A stretch of 64,000 nucleotides of DNA from the NCBI RefSeq assembly GCF_900143005.1, contig NZ_FRCS01000001.1:372001-436000 (forward strand), written 5' to 3'. Below the pieces are notes generated by a model, which was not told the DNA's origin, ran no database searches, and worked only from the letters and a program-made list of their open reading frames with translations. Of the stretch, positions 1-8,693 are shown piece by piece. Source of the DNA: Cryptosporangium aurantiacum (lineage in GTDB: Bacteria; Actinomycetota; Actinomycetes; Mycobacteriales; Cryptosporangiaceae). The number at the start of each line of letters is the position of its first letter. Position 1 is the first letter of the stretch. A program made the translations under genes and the position numbers.

Positions 1-572
1 ACGAGTTCCAGAGCCTCGCCGCCGACATCGTGGCGCACGCCGCCGCGGCCAAGGTCGGCGACCTGGAGGCGCTGCTCGCCGAGAAGCTGAAGGACGGCAA
101 GACCGTCGCCGAGAACATCGAGGCCGCCTCGGTGAAGATCGGCGAGAAGCTGGAGCTGCGCCGCGTCGCGCTGCTCGACGGCCAGGTCGCCACCTACATG
201 CACCGCAAGGACCCGTCGCTGCCGCCGCAGGTCGGCGTGCTGGTCGAGTTCACCGGTGACGACGTCGAGGTCGCCCGCGGCGCGGCCATGCAGGTCGCCG
301 CGATGCGTCCGCAGTACGTGACGCGTGACGAGGTGCCGTCCGACGTCGTCGACAACGAGCGCCGCATCGCCGAGGCCACCGCCCGCGAGGAGGGCAAGCC
401 GGAGCAGGCGCTGCCGCGGATCGTCGAGGGCCGGGTGAACGGCTTCTTCAAGGAGAACGTGCTGCTCGAGCAGTCCTCGGTGCAGGACAGCAAGAAGACC
501 GTGAAGGCGCTGCTCGACGGCGCTGGTGTCTCGGTGAGCCGGTTCGTCCGGTTCGAGGTCGGACAGGCCTGA
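1..572 (+). CDS. tsf: Elongation factor Ts, C-terminal part (5' end outside window)
   Basis: EF-Ts is the guanine nucleotide exchange factor that recycles EF-Tu-GDP in the cytoplasm. The reading frame is open from base 3 with no start inside the window, so about 190 C-terminal residues of a protein usually near 270-280 residues are present. Visible are the core and dimerisation region ([17 protein letters not shown]) and the family's typical C-terminal stretch [20 protein letters not shown]. An in-frame GTG at 30 is internal and is not the real start. A strong terminator follows, separating tsf from pyrH. The order tsf-pyrH-frr-cdsA is the usual actinobacterial one, which supports the call. 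Confidence 0.95.
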   Translation, partial: EFQSLAADIVAHAAAAKVGDLEALLAEKLKDGKTVAENIEAASVKIGEKLELRRVALLDGQVATYMHRKDPSLPPQVGVLVEFTGDDVEVARGAAMQVAAMRPQYVTRDEVPSDVVDNERRIAEATAREEGKPEQALPRIVEGRVNGFFKENVLLEQSSVQDSKKTVKALLDGAGVSVSRFVRFEVGQA

Positions 573-618
573 CGGTCGGCCCACCGGGCCGGCCTGTGTG
601 TCCCGACGACGCGCGAAG

Positions 619-654
619 GCCGCCGGTGGCTCACCTGCCACCGGCGGCTTTTTT
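619..654 (+). terminator. Intrinsic terminator after tsf
   Basis: A perfect 12-bp stem (GCCGCCGGTGGC at 619-630 with GCCACCGGCGGC at 637-648) and a 6-nt loop are followed at once by TTTTTT (649-654). It is one of only two hairpins in the window with a true U-run; the other lies upstream of leuS. Confidence 0.93.
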
Positions 655-757
655 GTGCCGCACGTCGGCCGAAGGCTTTGCCACGAAGAGCCCCGCATAG
701 CAAACGAACTCGATCCGGCCGGATGCTTCACCGCCGGCCAGTCCTAGGAGGCCCGCG

Positions 758-1540
758 ATGACCCTGGAGACCCGCCCGGCACCGGATACCAAGCCGGTGG
801 GCCGGGACCGCCCGTGGACTCGGGTGCTGCTCAAGCTGTCCGGCGAGGTGTTCGGCGGCGGCCGCTTCGGCGTCGACCCGGACGTCGTCCAGGCGATTGC
901 CGTACAGATCGCTGACGTCGTTCGGCAGGGACTGCAGGTCGCGATCGTGGTCGGCGGCGGGAACTTCTTCCGCGGGGCCGAGCTGCAGCAGCGCGGCATG
1001 GACCGGGCTCGGTCGGACTACATGGGGATACTGGGCACGGTCATGAACTGCCTGGCGCTCCAGGACTTCCTGGAGAAGCAGGGCATCGACACCCGGGTCC
1101 AGACCGCGATCAACATGGCGCAGGTCGCCGAGCCGTACATCCCTCGGCGCGCGATCCGGCACCTGGAGAAGGGCCGGGTCGTGATCTTCGGCGCCGGCGC
1201 GGGCATGCCGTACTTCACCACCGACACGGTTGCGGCCCAGCGCGCGTTGGAGATCGGCGCCGACGTCCTGCTGAAGGCCACCCAGGTGGACGGCGTGTAC
1301 GACGACGACCCGAAGAAGAACCCCGCAGCGGTCCGCTTCGACCGGATCAGCTACACCGAGGTCCTCACCCGCGGCCTCGGCGTCGCGGACGCGGCCGCGA
1401 TCAGCCTGTGCATGGAGAACGACCTCCCGCTGGTGGTTTTTGACCTCCTGGTCCCCGGCAACATCGCGCGAGCGGTCCGCGGTGACCGGATCGGAACCTT
1501 GGTCACCACGGAGCTGGTCACCACGACTTCCTCGGACTGA
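758..1540 (+). CDS. pyrH: UMP kinase (uridylate kinase)
   Basis: Phosphorylates UMP to UDP in pyrimidine nucleotide synthesis; bacterial UMP kinases are cytoplasmic hexamers of the amino-acid kinase fold. The 260-residue product shows the N-terminal phosphate loop region [12 protein letters not shown] (about residues 23-33), the [10 protein letters not shown] motif, and the UMP/ATP-binding segment [19 protein letters not shown] with [20 protein letters not shown] at 746-750 lies 7 nt before the ATG. The roughly 20-residue N-terminal extension before the kinase fold is common in actinobacteria. frr follows after 45 nt, probably in one transcript. Confidence 0.97.
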   Translation: MTLETRPAPDTKPVGRDRPWTRVLLKLSGEVFGGGRFGVDPDVVQAIAVQIADVVRQGLQVAIVVGGGNFFRGAELQQRGMDRARSDYMGILGTVMNCLALQDFLEKQGIDTRVQTAINMAQVAEPYIPRRAIRHLEKGRVVIFGAGAGMPYFTTDTVAAQRALEIGADVLLKATQVDGVYDDDPKKNPAAVRFDRISYTEVLTRGLGVADAAAISLCMENDLPLVVFDLLVPGNIARAVRGDRIGTLVTTELVTTTSSD

Positions 1541-1585
1541 AATAATCTGCACGCCGGTAAGAGACCGAGCCCAGGAGGCGACACC

Positions 1586-2143
1586 GTGATCGACGAAACT
1601 CTCTTCGAAGCCGAAGAGAAGATGGAGAAAGCCGTCGAGGTCGCCAAGGAGGACTTCGGCTCGGTGCGTACCGGCCGGGCTGCCCCGGCGATGTTCGGGA
1701 AGATCTTCGTCGACTACTACGGTGCGATGACGCCGTTGCCGCAGCTGGCCTCCATCACGATCCCGGAGGCCCGGATGGCGGTGATCAAGCCCTACGACAG
1801 CTCTCAGCTCGGCACGTTGGAGCGGGCCATCCGTGATTCGGACCTCGGCGTCAACCCGAGCAACGACGGCTCGATCATCCGCGTGATCTTCCCGCAGCTG
1901 ACCGAGGAGCGCCGCCGCGAGCTGGTGAAGGTGGCCCGCTCGAAGGGCGAGGACGCCAAGGTCTCGATCCGGAACATCCGGCGTCGGGCCAAGGAAGCGC
2001 TCGACAAGATCGGCAAGGACGGCGAGGCGGGCGAGGACGACGTGCGTCGCGCCGAGAAGGAGCTGGACGACACGACCGGTCGGTACGTCCACCAGGTCGA
2101 CGAGTTGATGAAGCACAAGGAGGCCGAGCTCCTCGAGGTCTAA
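1586..2143 (+). CDS. frr: Ribosome recycling factor
   Basis: Together with EF-G, splits post-termination ribosomes. The 185-residue length is exactly typical. The protein carries the family's [20 protein letters not shown] segment and the helical-bundle stretch [27 protein letters not shown]. The start is GTG, chosen because AGGAGG lies at 1573-1578, 7 nt upstream. It is followed 18 nt later by cdsA, as in many actinobacteria. Confidence 0.97.
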   Translation: MIDETLFEAEEKMEKAVEVAKEDFGSVRTGRAAPAMFGKIFVDYYGAMTPLPQLASITIPEARMAVIKPYDSSQLGTLERAIRDSDLGVNPSNDGSIIRVIFPQLTEERRRELVKVARSKGEDAKVSIRNIRRRAKEALDKIGKDGEAGEDDVRRAEKELDDTTGRYVHQVDELMKHKEAELLEV

Positions 2144-2161
2144 AGCCCCCCGAGAAGCTCG

Positions 2162-3256
2162 GTGTCGGAGCTACCGTCCGAGACGCCACCGCCCCGGCCG
2201 GCGAGCCGGGGCGGGCGTCACCGGCCACCCCGCAACCGCGGGGGAGCGCACAACCCAGGCATGAGTGAGGTCGCACCCGTGGACGCGCCGCCGGCCCAGA
2301 GCGGGCCTTCCACCCCGGCTGCCGCCGACGGCGACCCCACGCCGGCTTCGACCGGCTCCGGCGTGCAGCCGGATGCCCCGGAGATCGACGACGCGGACGC
2401 CGTTCAGGTGGGTCCGCCGCTCGGTGCGGCGGTCGCCACCGCGAGCCGCGCAGGCCGGAACCTTCCGGCGGCGATCGGCGTCGGGGCCGGCCTCGCCGCA
2501 CTCGTCCTGGTGACGCTCTTCACGTCGAAGATCGCGTTCGCCGCGGTGATCGCGGGTGCGGTCGGCGTCGGGATCTGGGAGCTGGTGCGGGCGATCCGGC
2601 CGGTGGAGGCGCGTCCTCCGATGGTGCCGCTGATCATCGGCGGCGTCGGCACCACCGTAATGACGTACAACGGCGGCACCGAGTCGCTGCTGCTCGGCCT
2701 GCTGCTGACCGTCGTCGCCGTGGTGATCTGGCGGATCCCGGACGGGCCGGTCGGCTTCCAACGGGACGTCACCGCCGCGGTGCTGGTCGCCGCGTACGTC
2801 CCGTTCCTCGCCGGGTTCGCGGTGCTGCTGGAGGTCGAGGACGACGGCGTGATGCGGATCGTCGCGTTCATCGCGACGGTCGCCTGCAGCGACATCGGGG
2901 GATACGTCGCGGGGGTCCTGGCCGGGCGTCACCCGATGGCGCCGACCGTGAGCCCGAAGAAGTCCTGGGAGGGCATGGCCGGCTCCTTGATCGCCTGCGC
3001 GGTCGCCGGTGCGGCATTCCTGGAGCTGGGCTTCGACAACGGAGCGTGGTGGGAGGGCGTGATCTACGGCCTCGCGATCGCGGTCGCGGCCACCCTCGGG
3101 GATCTCACCGAATCGATGATCAAGCGTGATCTCGGCGTCAAGGACATGAGCTCGCTGCTGCCCGGTCACGGCGGTCTGATGGACCGGCTGGATTCGCTGT
3201 TGTTCGCGGCGCCGGTGGCGTATCTGCTGTTGACGGCGTTCGCGCCCGCGACGTGA
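2162..3256 (+). CDS. cdsA: Phosphatidate cytidylyltransferase (CDP-diglyceride synthase)
   Basis: Makes CDP-diacylglycerol from phosphatidic acid and CTP, the branch point of phospholipid synthesis; integral membrane enzyme. About 100 N-terminal residues are Pro/Ala-rich and probably disordered. They are followed by 7-8 hydrophobic segments and the CTP-transferase signature near the C-terminus (SMIKRDLGVKD...PGHGGLMDRLDS). The start is uncertain. GTG 2162 sits at the edge of a small CCGAG-AAG-CTCGG hairpin and has no good Shine-Dalgarno sequence. ATG 2261 (331 residues) is the alternative and is nearer the usual family length. Both keep the whole catalytic part. Likely co-transcribed with frr. 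Confidence 0.93.
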   Translation: MSELPSETPPPRPASRGGRHRPPRNRGGAHNPGMSEVAPVDAPPAQSGPSTPAAADGDPTPASTGSGVQPDAPEIDDADAVQVGPPLGAAVATASRAGRNLPAAIGVGAGLAALVLVTLFTSKIAFAAVIAGAVGVGIWELVRAIRPVEARPPMVPLIIGGVGTTVMTYNGGTESLLLGLLLTVVAVVIWRIPDGPVGFQRDVTAAVLVAAYVPFLAGFAVLLEVEDDGVMRIVAFIATVACSDIGGYVAGVLAGRHPMAPTVSPKKSWEGMAGSLIACAVAGAAFLELGFDNGAWWEGVIYGLAIAVAATLGDLTESMIKRDLGVKDMSSLLPGHGGLMDRLDSLLFAAPVAYLLLTAFAPAT

Positions 3257-3439
3257 GCGGCGGAGAGGTAACCGCGGAAACGTGATCGCGAAAATGTGCG
3301 AACCAGTAGCTCGCAGCAATCGTGGAACTACTGAGGGCTTCGAAACCGTAGTAAGTCACTGTGAGAGACGCCTTCGTGGCGCATGCCTCTGTCCGAGACC
3401 GGCCGCAGGCCCGCTGCGGCGTGTGACAATGAACAAGCG

Positions 3440-4528
3440 ATGACGACGACACTCCCTCTGGTGCTTGACGCGCCCCGCCGAACCGCCCCGCCCCGCCATC
3501 TGGCGGATCTCGACCCAGCGGAGCGTCGTGAGGCCGTGTCCGCCCTCGGTCGTCCCGCCTATCGGGCCAAGCAGCTGTCCGCCCATTACTTCGGGCGGCT
3601 GACCACCGATCCGGCTGCGATGACCGATCTCCCGGCCGCCGACCGTGAGTCACTCGCCGAGGCGTTCCTGCCCCGGCTGCTGACGTCGGTGCGGTCGGTC
3701 GCGTGCGACGACGGCTCGACCCGCAAATGGCTCTGGCGCACGTTCGACGGAGCGCTGGTCGAGAGCGTGTTGATGCGGTACCCCGACCGGGCGACCGTGT
3801 GCATCTCCAGCCAGGCCGGCTGCGGCATGGCGTGCCCGTTCTGCGCCACCGGCCAGAACGGCCTCACCCGGAACCTCTCGACCGGCGAGATCGTCGAGCA
3901 GGTGATGGTGGCGGCGCGAGAGATGGCGAAGACGGGCGACCGACTGTCCAACGTGGTCTTCATGGGCATGGGCGAGCCGCTGGCGAACTACAAGCGTGTG
4001 CTCGCGGCGTTCCACCGGATCACCGACGCGGCACCGGACGGACTGGGTCTCTCCCAACGTTCGGTCACCATTTCCACGGTAGGCCTGGTGCCTGCGATCA
4101 AGCGGTTGACAGCCGAGGGTATTAACGCCACTCTCGCGGTGTCCCTGCACGCACCTGACGACGAACTACGAGACACGCTGGTGCCGGTGAACTCCCGATG
4201 GAAGGTCGCTGAGGTGCTCGGGGCCGCTTGGGAATACGCCGAGCGAACCGGGCGACGGGTTTCGATCGAGTACGCCATGATCAAAGACGTGAACGACCAG
4301 CCGTGGCGAGCTGACCTCCTGGGCCGGCTGCTGGCAGGACGGCTAGCGCACGTGAACCTGATTCCGCTCAACCCGACGCCGGGCAGTGACTGGGACGCCA
4401 GCCCGAAGGCGGTCGAGCGGGAGTTCGTGCACCGGTTGCGGGCCGCTGGCGTCCCGACGACGGTCCGGGACACACGCGGTCGAGAGATCGACGGCGCATG
4501 TGGCCAGCTCGCGGCAGCGGAGGTATGA
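3440..4528 (+). CDS. rlmN: Dual-specificity 23S rRNA A2503 / tRNA A37 C2-methyltransferase RlmN
   Basis: Radical-SAM enzyme that methylates C2 of A2503 in 23S rRNA, and in characterised enzymes A37 of some tRNAs. The 362-residue protein has the 4Fe-4S motif CxxxCxxC at Cys128, Cys132 and Cys135 (GCGMACPFC), a GEPLANY segment, and the C-terminal Cys (DGACGQL, near residue 354) that carries the methyl intermediate. ATG 3440 is preferred over an in-frame ATG at 3383 because it gives the usual length and matches the start of homologues. 183 nt separate it from cdsA, and no terminator is visible there. Its stop overlaps an ATG (4525) just ahead of the DivIVA-domain gene. Confidence 0.95.
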   Translation: MTTTLPLVLDAPRRTAPPRHLADLDPAERREAVSALGRPAYRAKQLSAHYFGRLTTDPAAMTDLPAADRESLAEAFLPRLLTSVRSVACDDGSTRKWLWRTFDGALVESVLMRYPDRATVCISSQAGCGMACPFCATGQNGLTRNLSTGEIVEQVMVAAREMAKTGDRLSNVVFMGMGEPLANYKRVLAAFHRITDAAPDGLGLSQRSVTISTVGLVPAIKRLTAEGINATLAVSLHAPDDELRDTLVPVNSRWKVAEVLGAAWEYAERTGRRVSIEYAMIKDVNDQPWRADLLGRLLAGRLAHVNLIPLNPTPGSDWDASPKAVEREFVHRLRAAGVPTTVRDTRGREIDGACGQLAAAEV

Positions 4529-4533
4529 GGACG

Positions 4534-6237
4534 ATGGCGCAGGGCGACAGGTTCCGCCGGAAGGCACTCAAGCGGGGGTACAAGGTCGACGAGGTCGACG
4601 AGTTCCTCGACCGGGCCGAGGCGACGCTGGCGCGACGACCCATTGGCGATCCGCTGACCGCGGCGGACATCCGGGACGTCGTGTTCCGGACGCGCTTCGG
4701 TGGTTACGACGAATGGCAGGTGGACCTCCACCTCGACCGGCTCGAGAAGGAGCTGGACGAGCTCGCGTCCGGCCTGCCGCCGCGCGGCTCCAACGGCTTC
4801 CGGGCGCTGGAAGCGGGTCCGTCGGCGTACCAGGACCGCGAGGAAGTGCCGGCCTACGGCGCGGTCGGGTCCCCGGTGCTCCCGCCGGAGCCCGCGACGT
4901 ACGGCGGCGGCGGTGGGTTCCGCAACGAGCCGTCGGGTGCGTACGGCCGTCCCGGGTTCCGCGAGGAAGCCCCGGGCGTGTACGGCCAGAGCCCGTACCG
5001 CGACGAGCCGGACGACCGCGCGGGCTTCCGTGACGAGCCAGGTGTGTACGGCGGCGGTGGCTACCGCGAGGAGCCGTCCTACGGCGGCGGGTACCGCGGT
5101 GCTGAGCCTGGCTTCGCCGCCGGGTACGACCGCGGCGGGCCCGCTCCGATGCGCGAACCCGCGGAGTACCGCGGCGCGCCGGTGAGCGGCGGTGGCTGGA
5201 ACGAGCAGCCTGAGCCCTACCGTGACGACCGGTACCGCGACAACGCGCCCTACCCGGAGCAGGTGCCGTACGGCGGCGACCGCTACCGGGAGGAGCCGTC
5301 CTACGGCGGTGGCGCCGGGTACCGCGGTGGCGAGCGGTACGACAACGCGCCGCCCTACGTCGAGCAGCCGTCGTACGGCGAGGCTGCGCCCTACGCCGAT
5401 CAGGTCGCCTACGCCGACCGGGGGATGGGCGACCGCGGTGGCGCCGGGCGCTACCAGGAGGGCCCCTCCTACAACGATCAGCCGCAGTACCTCGACCAGA
5501 CCGCGTACGCGGAGGTGCCGCCGTACGGCTCGGCCGGCGGGTACCGCGAGAGCCCCTCGTACTCCGAGGGGACGCCGTACCGCGAGGGCCCGTCCTACTC
5601 CGAGGGCCAGCCGTACTCGGGCGCGCCGTACTCGGGTGCCCCGCAGGGCGGTGGGCGGCCGCGCAGCGGTGGTTACCCCGAGCCGGGGGCCTACCAGGAG
5701 AGCCCGTCCTACGGTGACGTGCCGTACCGCACCGGGGAATACCGCACCGGTGGGCGCTACCCCGAGCCGGAGCCGACCGGCCCGCAGCCCGTGGTCTCCG
5801 GCGTGCCGATCTCCGGGGCCGTACCGCCGCCCCGCGGTGGTCGCCAGTACGGTGGCGAGTCGTCGTTCCGCGAGCTCCCGGCCGGCCGCGGCGCGGCCGA
5901 ACCGGAGTACGCCGGCCGGTACGGCAAGGAGATGACGATGGAGATGGGTGCCGTTCCCGGCCTCGTCTCCCCGTTCACCAACGAGGACAAGGCCGTCGTC
6001 GCCGAGCTGCGGTCGAGCTTCCGTCCGCGTCGCTTCGGCTCCGGGTACGACCCGGGTCAGGTCGAGCGGCTGTTCGACGCGATCCAGGCGATGATGGAGG
6101 GCCGCAGCGGCGGCCAGGTCTCCGACAGCGACCTGATGCCCGGCCAGTTCGGCCTGGTGCAGGGCGGGTACTTCGAAGACGACGTGGACGAGGCGCTGCG
6201 CCAGGTCCGCGGGCTCTACAGCCGCCGCGTCGGCTGA
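4534..6237 (+). CDS. DivIVA-domain repeat protein with long Tyr/Gly/Pro/Glu low-complexity insert
   Basis: 567 residues. Residues about 1-80 form a DivI1A-type domain (FRRKALKRGYKVDEVDEFLDR...), as in DivIVA/Wag31-like polar-growth and division proteins. The last 90 residues hold a second, more diverged DivI1A unit (FRPRRFGSGYDPGQVERLFDAI). Between them lie about 395 residues of imperfect repeats rich in YREEPSYGGG, APYxEQ and GYRE motifs, with almost no hydrophobic residues, so probably disordered. Unlike true DivIVA it has no long coiled coil. GGAGG (4519-4523) lies 10 nt before ATG 4534; ATG 4525, overlapping the rlmN stop, is the alternative. It matches actinobacterial DivIVA-domain repeat proteins. 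A role at poles or septa is inference. Confidence 0.8.
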   Translation: MAQGDRFRRKALKRGYKVDEVDEFLDRAEATLARRPIGDPLTAADIRDVVFRTRFGGYDEWQVDLHLDRLEKELDELASGLPPRGSNGFRALEAGPSAYQDREEVPAYGAVGSPVLPPEPATYGGGGGFRNEPSGAYGRPGFREEAPGVYGQSPYRDEPDDRAGFRDEPGVYGGGGYREEPSYGGGYRGAEPGFAAGYDRGGPAPMREPAEYRGAPVSGGGWNEQPEPYRDDRYRDNAPYPEQVPYGGDRYREEPSYGGGAGYRGGERYDNAPPYVEQPSYGEAAPYADQVAYADRGMGDRGGAGRYQEGPSYNDQPQYLDQTAYAEVPPYGSAGGYRESPSYSEGTPYREGPSYSEGQPYSGAPYSGAPQGGGRPRSGGYPEPGAYQESPSYGDVPYRTGEYRTGGRYPEPEPTGPQPVVSGVPISGAVPPPRGGRQYGGESSFRELPAGRGAAEPEYAGRYGKEMTMEMGAVPGLVSPFTNEDKAVVAELRSSFRPRRFGSGYDPGQVERLFDAIQAMMEGRSGGQVSDSDLMPGQFGLVQGGYFEDDVDEALRQVRGLYSRRVG

Positions 6238-6252
6238 GCAACAGTCCTACGC

Positions 6253-6284
6253 AACGGGCCCCGGGGGTAACCCCGGGGCCCGTT
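6253..6284. terminator. Long perfect hairpin between convergent genes
   Basis: 14-bp perfect inverted repeat (AACGGGCCCCGGGG at 6253-6266 with its complement at 6271-6284) and a GTAA loop. It lies 15 nt after the DivIVA-domain gene stop and 19 nt after the stop of the reverse gene. There is no U-run, as usual for high-GC actinobacteria. Probably a bidirectional terminator. Confidence 0.8.
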
Positions 6285-6302
6285 GGCGTTCGACGCGATC
6301 GA

Positions 6303-6524
6303 TCAGCGCTTGACGCCGTACCGCCGCTGCACTGCGTCCCACACCAGGGCGAGGGCGATAAAGGCCGCGGAGCCGAACAGGAACAGGTCCTCGACGTGCC
6401 CCTCGTGGTTGCCGATCGCCATCAGCAGCAGGGAGACGGCCGAAACGACGGCAAGCCAGCGCCACAGCTTCGGGTGTCCCTCCCTCAGCTGGTCGGGTGC
6501 GATAACCGGCTCGTCCTCAGCCAC
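6303..6524 (-). CDS. Small two-helix membrane protein, DUF2631-like
   Basis: 73 residues. An acidic N-terminus (VAEDEPVIAPDQLREGHPKLW) is followed by two hydrophobic segments (WLAVVSAVSLLLMAIG and LFLFGSAAFIALALVWDAV) and a basic end (QRRYGVKR). This matches the actinobacterial DUF2631 pattern; M. tuberculosis Rv2876, near rlmN/cdsA/frr, is the positional counterpart, from memory. The start is GTG 6524 because AGGAGG lies just upstream (6525-6536 region). A longer open frame to GTG 6602 (99 codons) lacks a Shine-Dalgarno sequence. Function unknown. Confidence 0.7.
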   Translation of the reverse strand: MAEDEPVIAPDQLREGHPKLWRWLAVVSAVSLLLMAIGNHEGHVEDLFLFGSAAFIALALVWDAVQRRYGVKR

Positions 6525-6616
6525 GGTTCCCTCCTCGTCCACGGGCCAGACTGTGGCATCTTCCCACGCGCCGGTGCCCCGGTTTCGCCGGGGCGCCGAC
6601 ACGCCGTAGAAGGGTG

Positions 6617-8011
6617 CTAGATCTTCGTCCAGGCCTCGGTGAGAACGCCGCGGAGGATCTGCTCCATCTCGTCGAAGTGCGCCTGGTCGGCGATCAGCGG
6701 CGGCGACAGCTGGATCACCGGGTCGCCCCGGTCGTCGGCACGGCAGTACAAGCCGGCCTCGAACAGCGCCTTGGAGAGGAACCCGCGCAGGAGCCGCTCG
6801 CTCTCGTCGGCGCTGAACGTCTCCCTGGTGGTCTTGTCCTTGACCATCTCGATGCCGTAGAAGTACCCGTTCCCGCGCACGTCACCGACGATCGGCAGGT
6901 CGTACAGCTTCTCCAGCGTCGACCGGAACGCGTCCTCGTTCGCGAGCACGTGGTCGTTCAGGCCCTCGCGCTCGAACAGGTCGAGGTTGGCCAGCGCGAC
7001 CCGCGCCGAGACCGGGTGGCCGCCGAACGTGTAGCCGTGCGGGAAGTACGTGTCGCCATCGAGGAACGGCTCCATGATCCGGTCCGAGAAGATCGCCGCT
7101 CCGATCGGCGAGTACCCCGAGGTCATGCCCTTCGCGCAGGTGATGATATCCGGCACGTAGTCGAACTTGTCGCACGCGAACATCGTCCCCAGCCGGCCGA
7201 ACGCGCAGATGACCTCGTCGGAGACGAGCAGCACGTCGTGGCGGTCGCAGATCTCGCGAAGACGCTGGAAGTACCCGGGCGGCGGCGGGAAGCACCCGCC
7301 GGAGTTCTGCACCGGCTCGACGAACACCGCCGCGACCGTGTCCGGCCCCTCCATCACGATCGCCTGCTCGACCTGATCGGCGGCCCAGCGTCCGAAGGCC
7401 TCGAGGTCGTGGCCGTACTCCGGCGCGCGGTAGAAGTTCGTGTTCGGCACCTTGTGCGCGCCCGGCACCAGCGGCTCGAAGTACTTCTTCGCGTCCGGGA
7501 TGCCGGTGATCGACAGCGCGCCCTGCGGCGTGCCGTGGTAGGCGATCGAACGGCTGATCACCTTGTGCTTTAACGGCCGGCCGGTCAGCTTGAAGTACTG
7601 CTTGGCGGCCTTCCACGCGGTCTCGACGGCCTCGCCGCCGCCGGTCGTGAAGAACACCCGGTTGAGGTCGCCGGGCGCGTAGTGGGCGAGCCGCTCGGCC
7701 AGCTCGATCGCGCCCGGGTGCGCGTAGGACCAGAGCGGGAAGAACGCGAGCTCCTGCGCCTGCTTGTAGGCCGCCTCGGCGAGCTCCACGCGGCCGTGAC
7801 CGGCCTGGACGACGAACAGACCGGCGAGCCCGTCGAGGTACCTCCGGCCGGTGCTGTCGTAGATGTACACGCCGTCGCCACGGACGATCGTGGGAACGGG
7901 CTCGTCGGCGTACGACGACATCCGGGTGAAGTGCATCCACAGGTGGTCGTACGCGGTACGGGAGAGCTTGTCCCCTCCTGCCCCGGCTGACTCGATCGGG
8001 GTGGTGGTCAT
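6617..8011 (-). CDS. Class III PLP aminotransferase, probable polyamine/omega-amino acid:pyruvate transaminase
   Basis: 464-residue fold-type I aminotransferase. Visible are the substrate-loop start GDGVYIYDSTGRRYLDGLAGLFV, the phosphate-binding TTGGGEAVETAWK, the PLP-ring Asp265 in LLVSDEVICAFGR, and Schiff-base Lys294 in ITCAKGMTSGY. It resembles the 'aspartate aminotransferase family' omega-transaminases of the polyamine gene set of Streptomyces. It is translationally coupled to the upstream Lrp/AsnC gene by a 4-nt overlap (ATGA). With the aldehyde dehydrogenases and ABC transporter nearby, a role in removing amino groups from putrescine-type amines or GABA is likely. The exact substrate cannot be read from sequence. 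Confidence 0.85.
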   Translation of the reverse strand: MTTTPIESAGAGGDKLSRTAYDHLWMHFTRMSSYADEPVPTIVRGDGVYIYDSTGRRYLDGLAGLFVVQAGHGRVELAEAAYKQAQELAFFPLWSYAHPGAIELAERLAHYAPGDLNRVFFTTGGGEAVETAWKAAKQYFKLTGRPLKHKVISRSIAYHGTPQGALSITGIPDAKKYFEPLVPGAHKVPNTNFYRAPEYGHDLEAFGRWAADQVEQAIVMEGPDTVAAVFVEPVQNSGGCFPPPPGYFQRLREICDRHDVLLVSDEVICAFGRLGTMFACDKFDYVPDIITCAKGMTSGYSPIGAAIFSDRIMEPFLDGDTYFPHGYTFGGHPVSARVALANLDLFEREGLNDHVLANEDAFRSTLEKLYDLPIVGDVRGNGYFYGIEMVKDKTTRETFSADESERLLRGFLSKALFEAGLYCRADDRGDPVIQLSPPLIADQAHFDEMEQILRGVLTEAWTKI

Positions 8012-8493
8012 CTGGTCCCCCAGGAGTAGGTCTGCTTCACCAGGCGCAGGTACATGAAGATCTCGGTGCTTCGCACACCCGGTACCTGCCGGATCAGCTC
8101 GTTGACGACGCGCAGCAGATGGTCGTCGTCTTCGGCGACCACCTCGAGCAGGACGTCGTACGAACCGGCGGTCAGTACGACGTAGTCGATCTCGTCCAGC
8201 TTGCCGAGACGCTCGGCCACCTCGCGGAGATCACCCTCCGCGCGGACGCCGACCATCGCCTGACGCCGGAAACCCAGCATCAGCGGATCGGTGACCGCGA
8301 CGATCTGCATCACCCCCGCCTCGAGGAGGCGCTGGATCCGCTGGCGGACGGCCGCCTCGGAAAGTCCGACGTCCTTCGCGATCGCCGCGTAGGAACGCCG
8401 GCCGTCCCGCTGTAGCTGCTCGATGATCCGTTTCGCGATGTCGTCGAGGACGACGGGCGGGCCAGCGGAGCGACCTGAGGAGGTGGGCTGCAC
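8008..8493 (-). CDS. Lrp/AsnC-family transcriptional regulator
   Basis: 161 residues. An N-terminal winged helix-turn-helix (LDDIAKRIIEQLQRDGRRSYAAIAKDVGLSEAAVRQRIQRLLE) is followed by an Lrp effector (RAM) domain (MVGVRAEGDLREVAERLGKL...LLRVVNELIRQVPGV). The reading frame is open to GTG 8622, but GTG 8493 fits the family length (150-160) and the residues upstream look non-coding. It lies divergently from the aldehyde dehydrogenase at 8694 and is coupled to the aminotransferase, so it probably senses an amine or amino acid and controls this cluster. Two direct repeats and a palindrome in the divergent promoter are candidate operators. Confidence 0.9.
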   Translation of the reverse strand: MQPTSSGRSAGPPVVLDDIAKRIIEQLQRDGRRSYAAIAKDVGLSEAAVRQRIQRLLEAGVMQIVAVTDPLMLGFRRQAMVGVRAEGDLREVAERLGKLDEIDYVVLTAGSYDVLLEVVAEDDDHLLRVVNELIRQVPGVRSTEIFMYLRLVKQTYSWGTR

Positions 8494-8531
8494 TCGATCA
8501 TGGTCGCGGAGGATGGCCCGGTTCTGCAAGT

Positions 8532-8571
8532 GATTCCGTTGCTCGGGCTCCAACTTCTTGCGGATTCCGTT
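8532..8571 (+). promoter_or_regulatory. Pair of GATTCCGTT boxes 31 bp apart (candidate operator A)
   Basis: Identical 9-mers at 8532-8540 and 8563-8571, period 31 bp (about three helical turns), ending 122 nt before the ATG at 8694. A matching pair, reading toward the amine oxidase gene, lies at 11746-11785. Helical-phase repeats are typical of Lrp-type regulators. The binding protein is not known. Confidence 0.55.
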
Positions 8572-8642
8572 ACAGATGGCGTGAGATAGGGAGTGCTCCG
8601 CGCGTCCCCCGGGTGTTGCCACGACACTGGTTGCCTTCCGGG

Positions 8643-8658
8643 ACTCCGGACCCGGAGT
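8643..8658. promoter_or_regulatory. Palindrome ACTCCGG-AC-CCGGAGT
   Basis: 7-bp perfect inverted repeat with a 2-bp spacer, 35 nt upstream of the aldehyde dehydrogenase ATG, in the divergent lrp/aldehyde dehydrogenase intergenic region. The position fits a repressor operator overlapping the promoter or 5' UTR. Its binding protein is unknown. Confidence 0.4.
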
Positions 8659-8693
8659 GCTCTGTGCAGGTCAGGCGAGGTTACGGAGAGACG

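Noticed and set aside
728-2116. Very long reverse-strand frames opposite pyrH/frr and similar ones elsewhere (for example 50879-52450, 20659-22368)
   Set aside because: They are antisense shadows of strongly recognised genes, with His/Arg/Gln-rich products and no domain; common in GC-rich DNA.
8494-8622. Longer N-terminus for the Lrp/AsnC gene (start at 8622)
   Set aside because: It would add 43 residues without similarity to the family and would cover the paired GATTCCGTT boxes; GTG 8493 gives the normal length.
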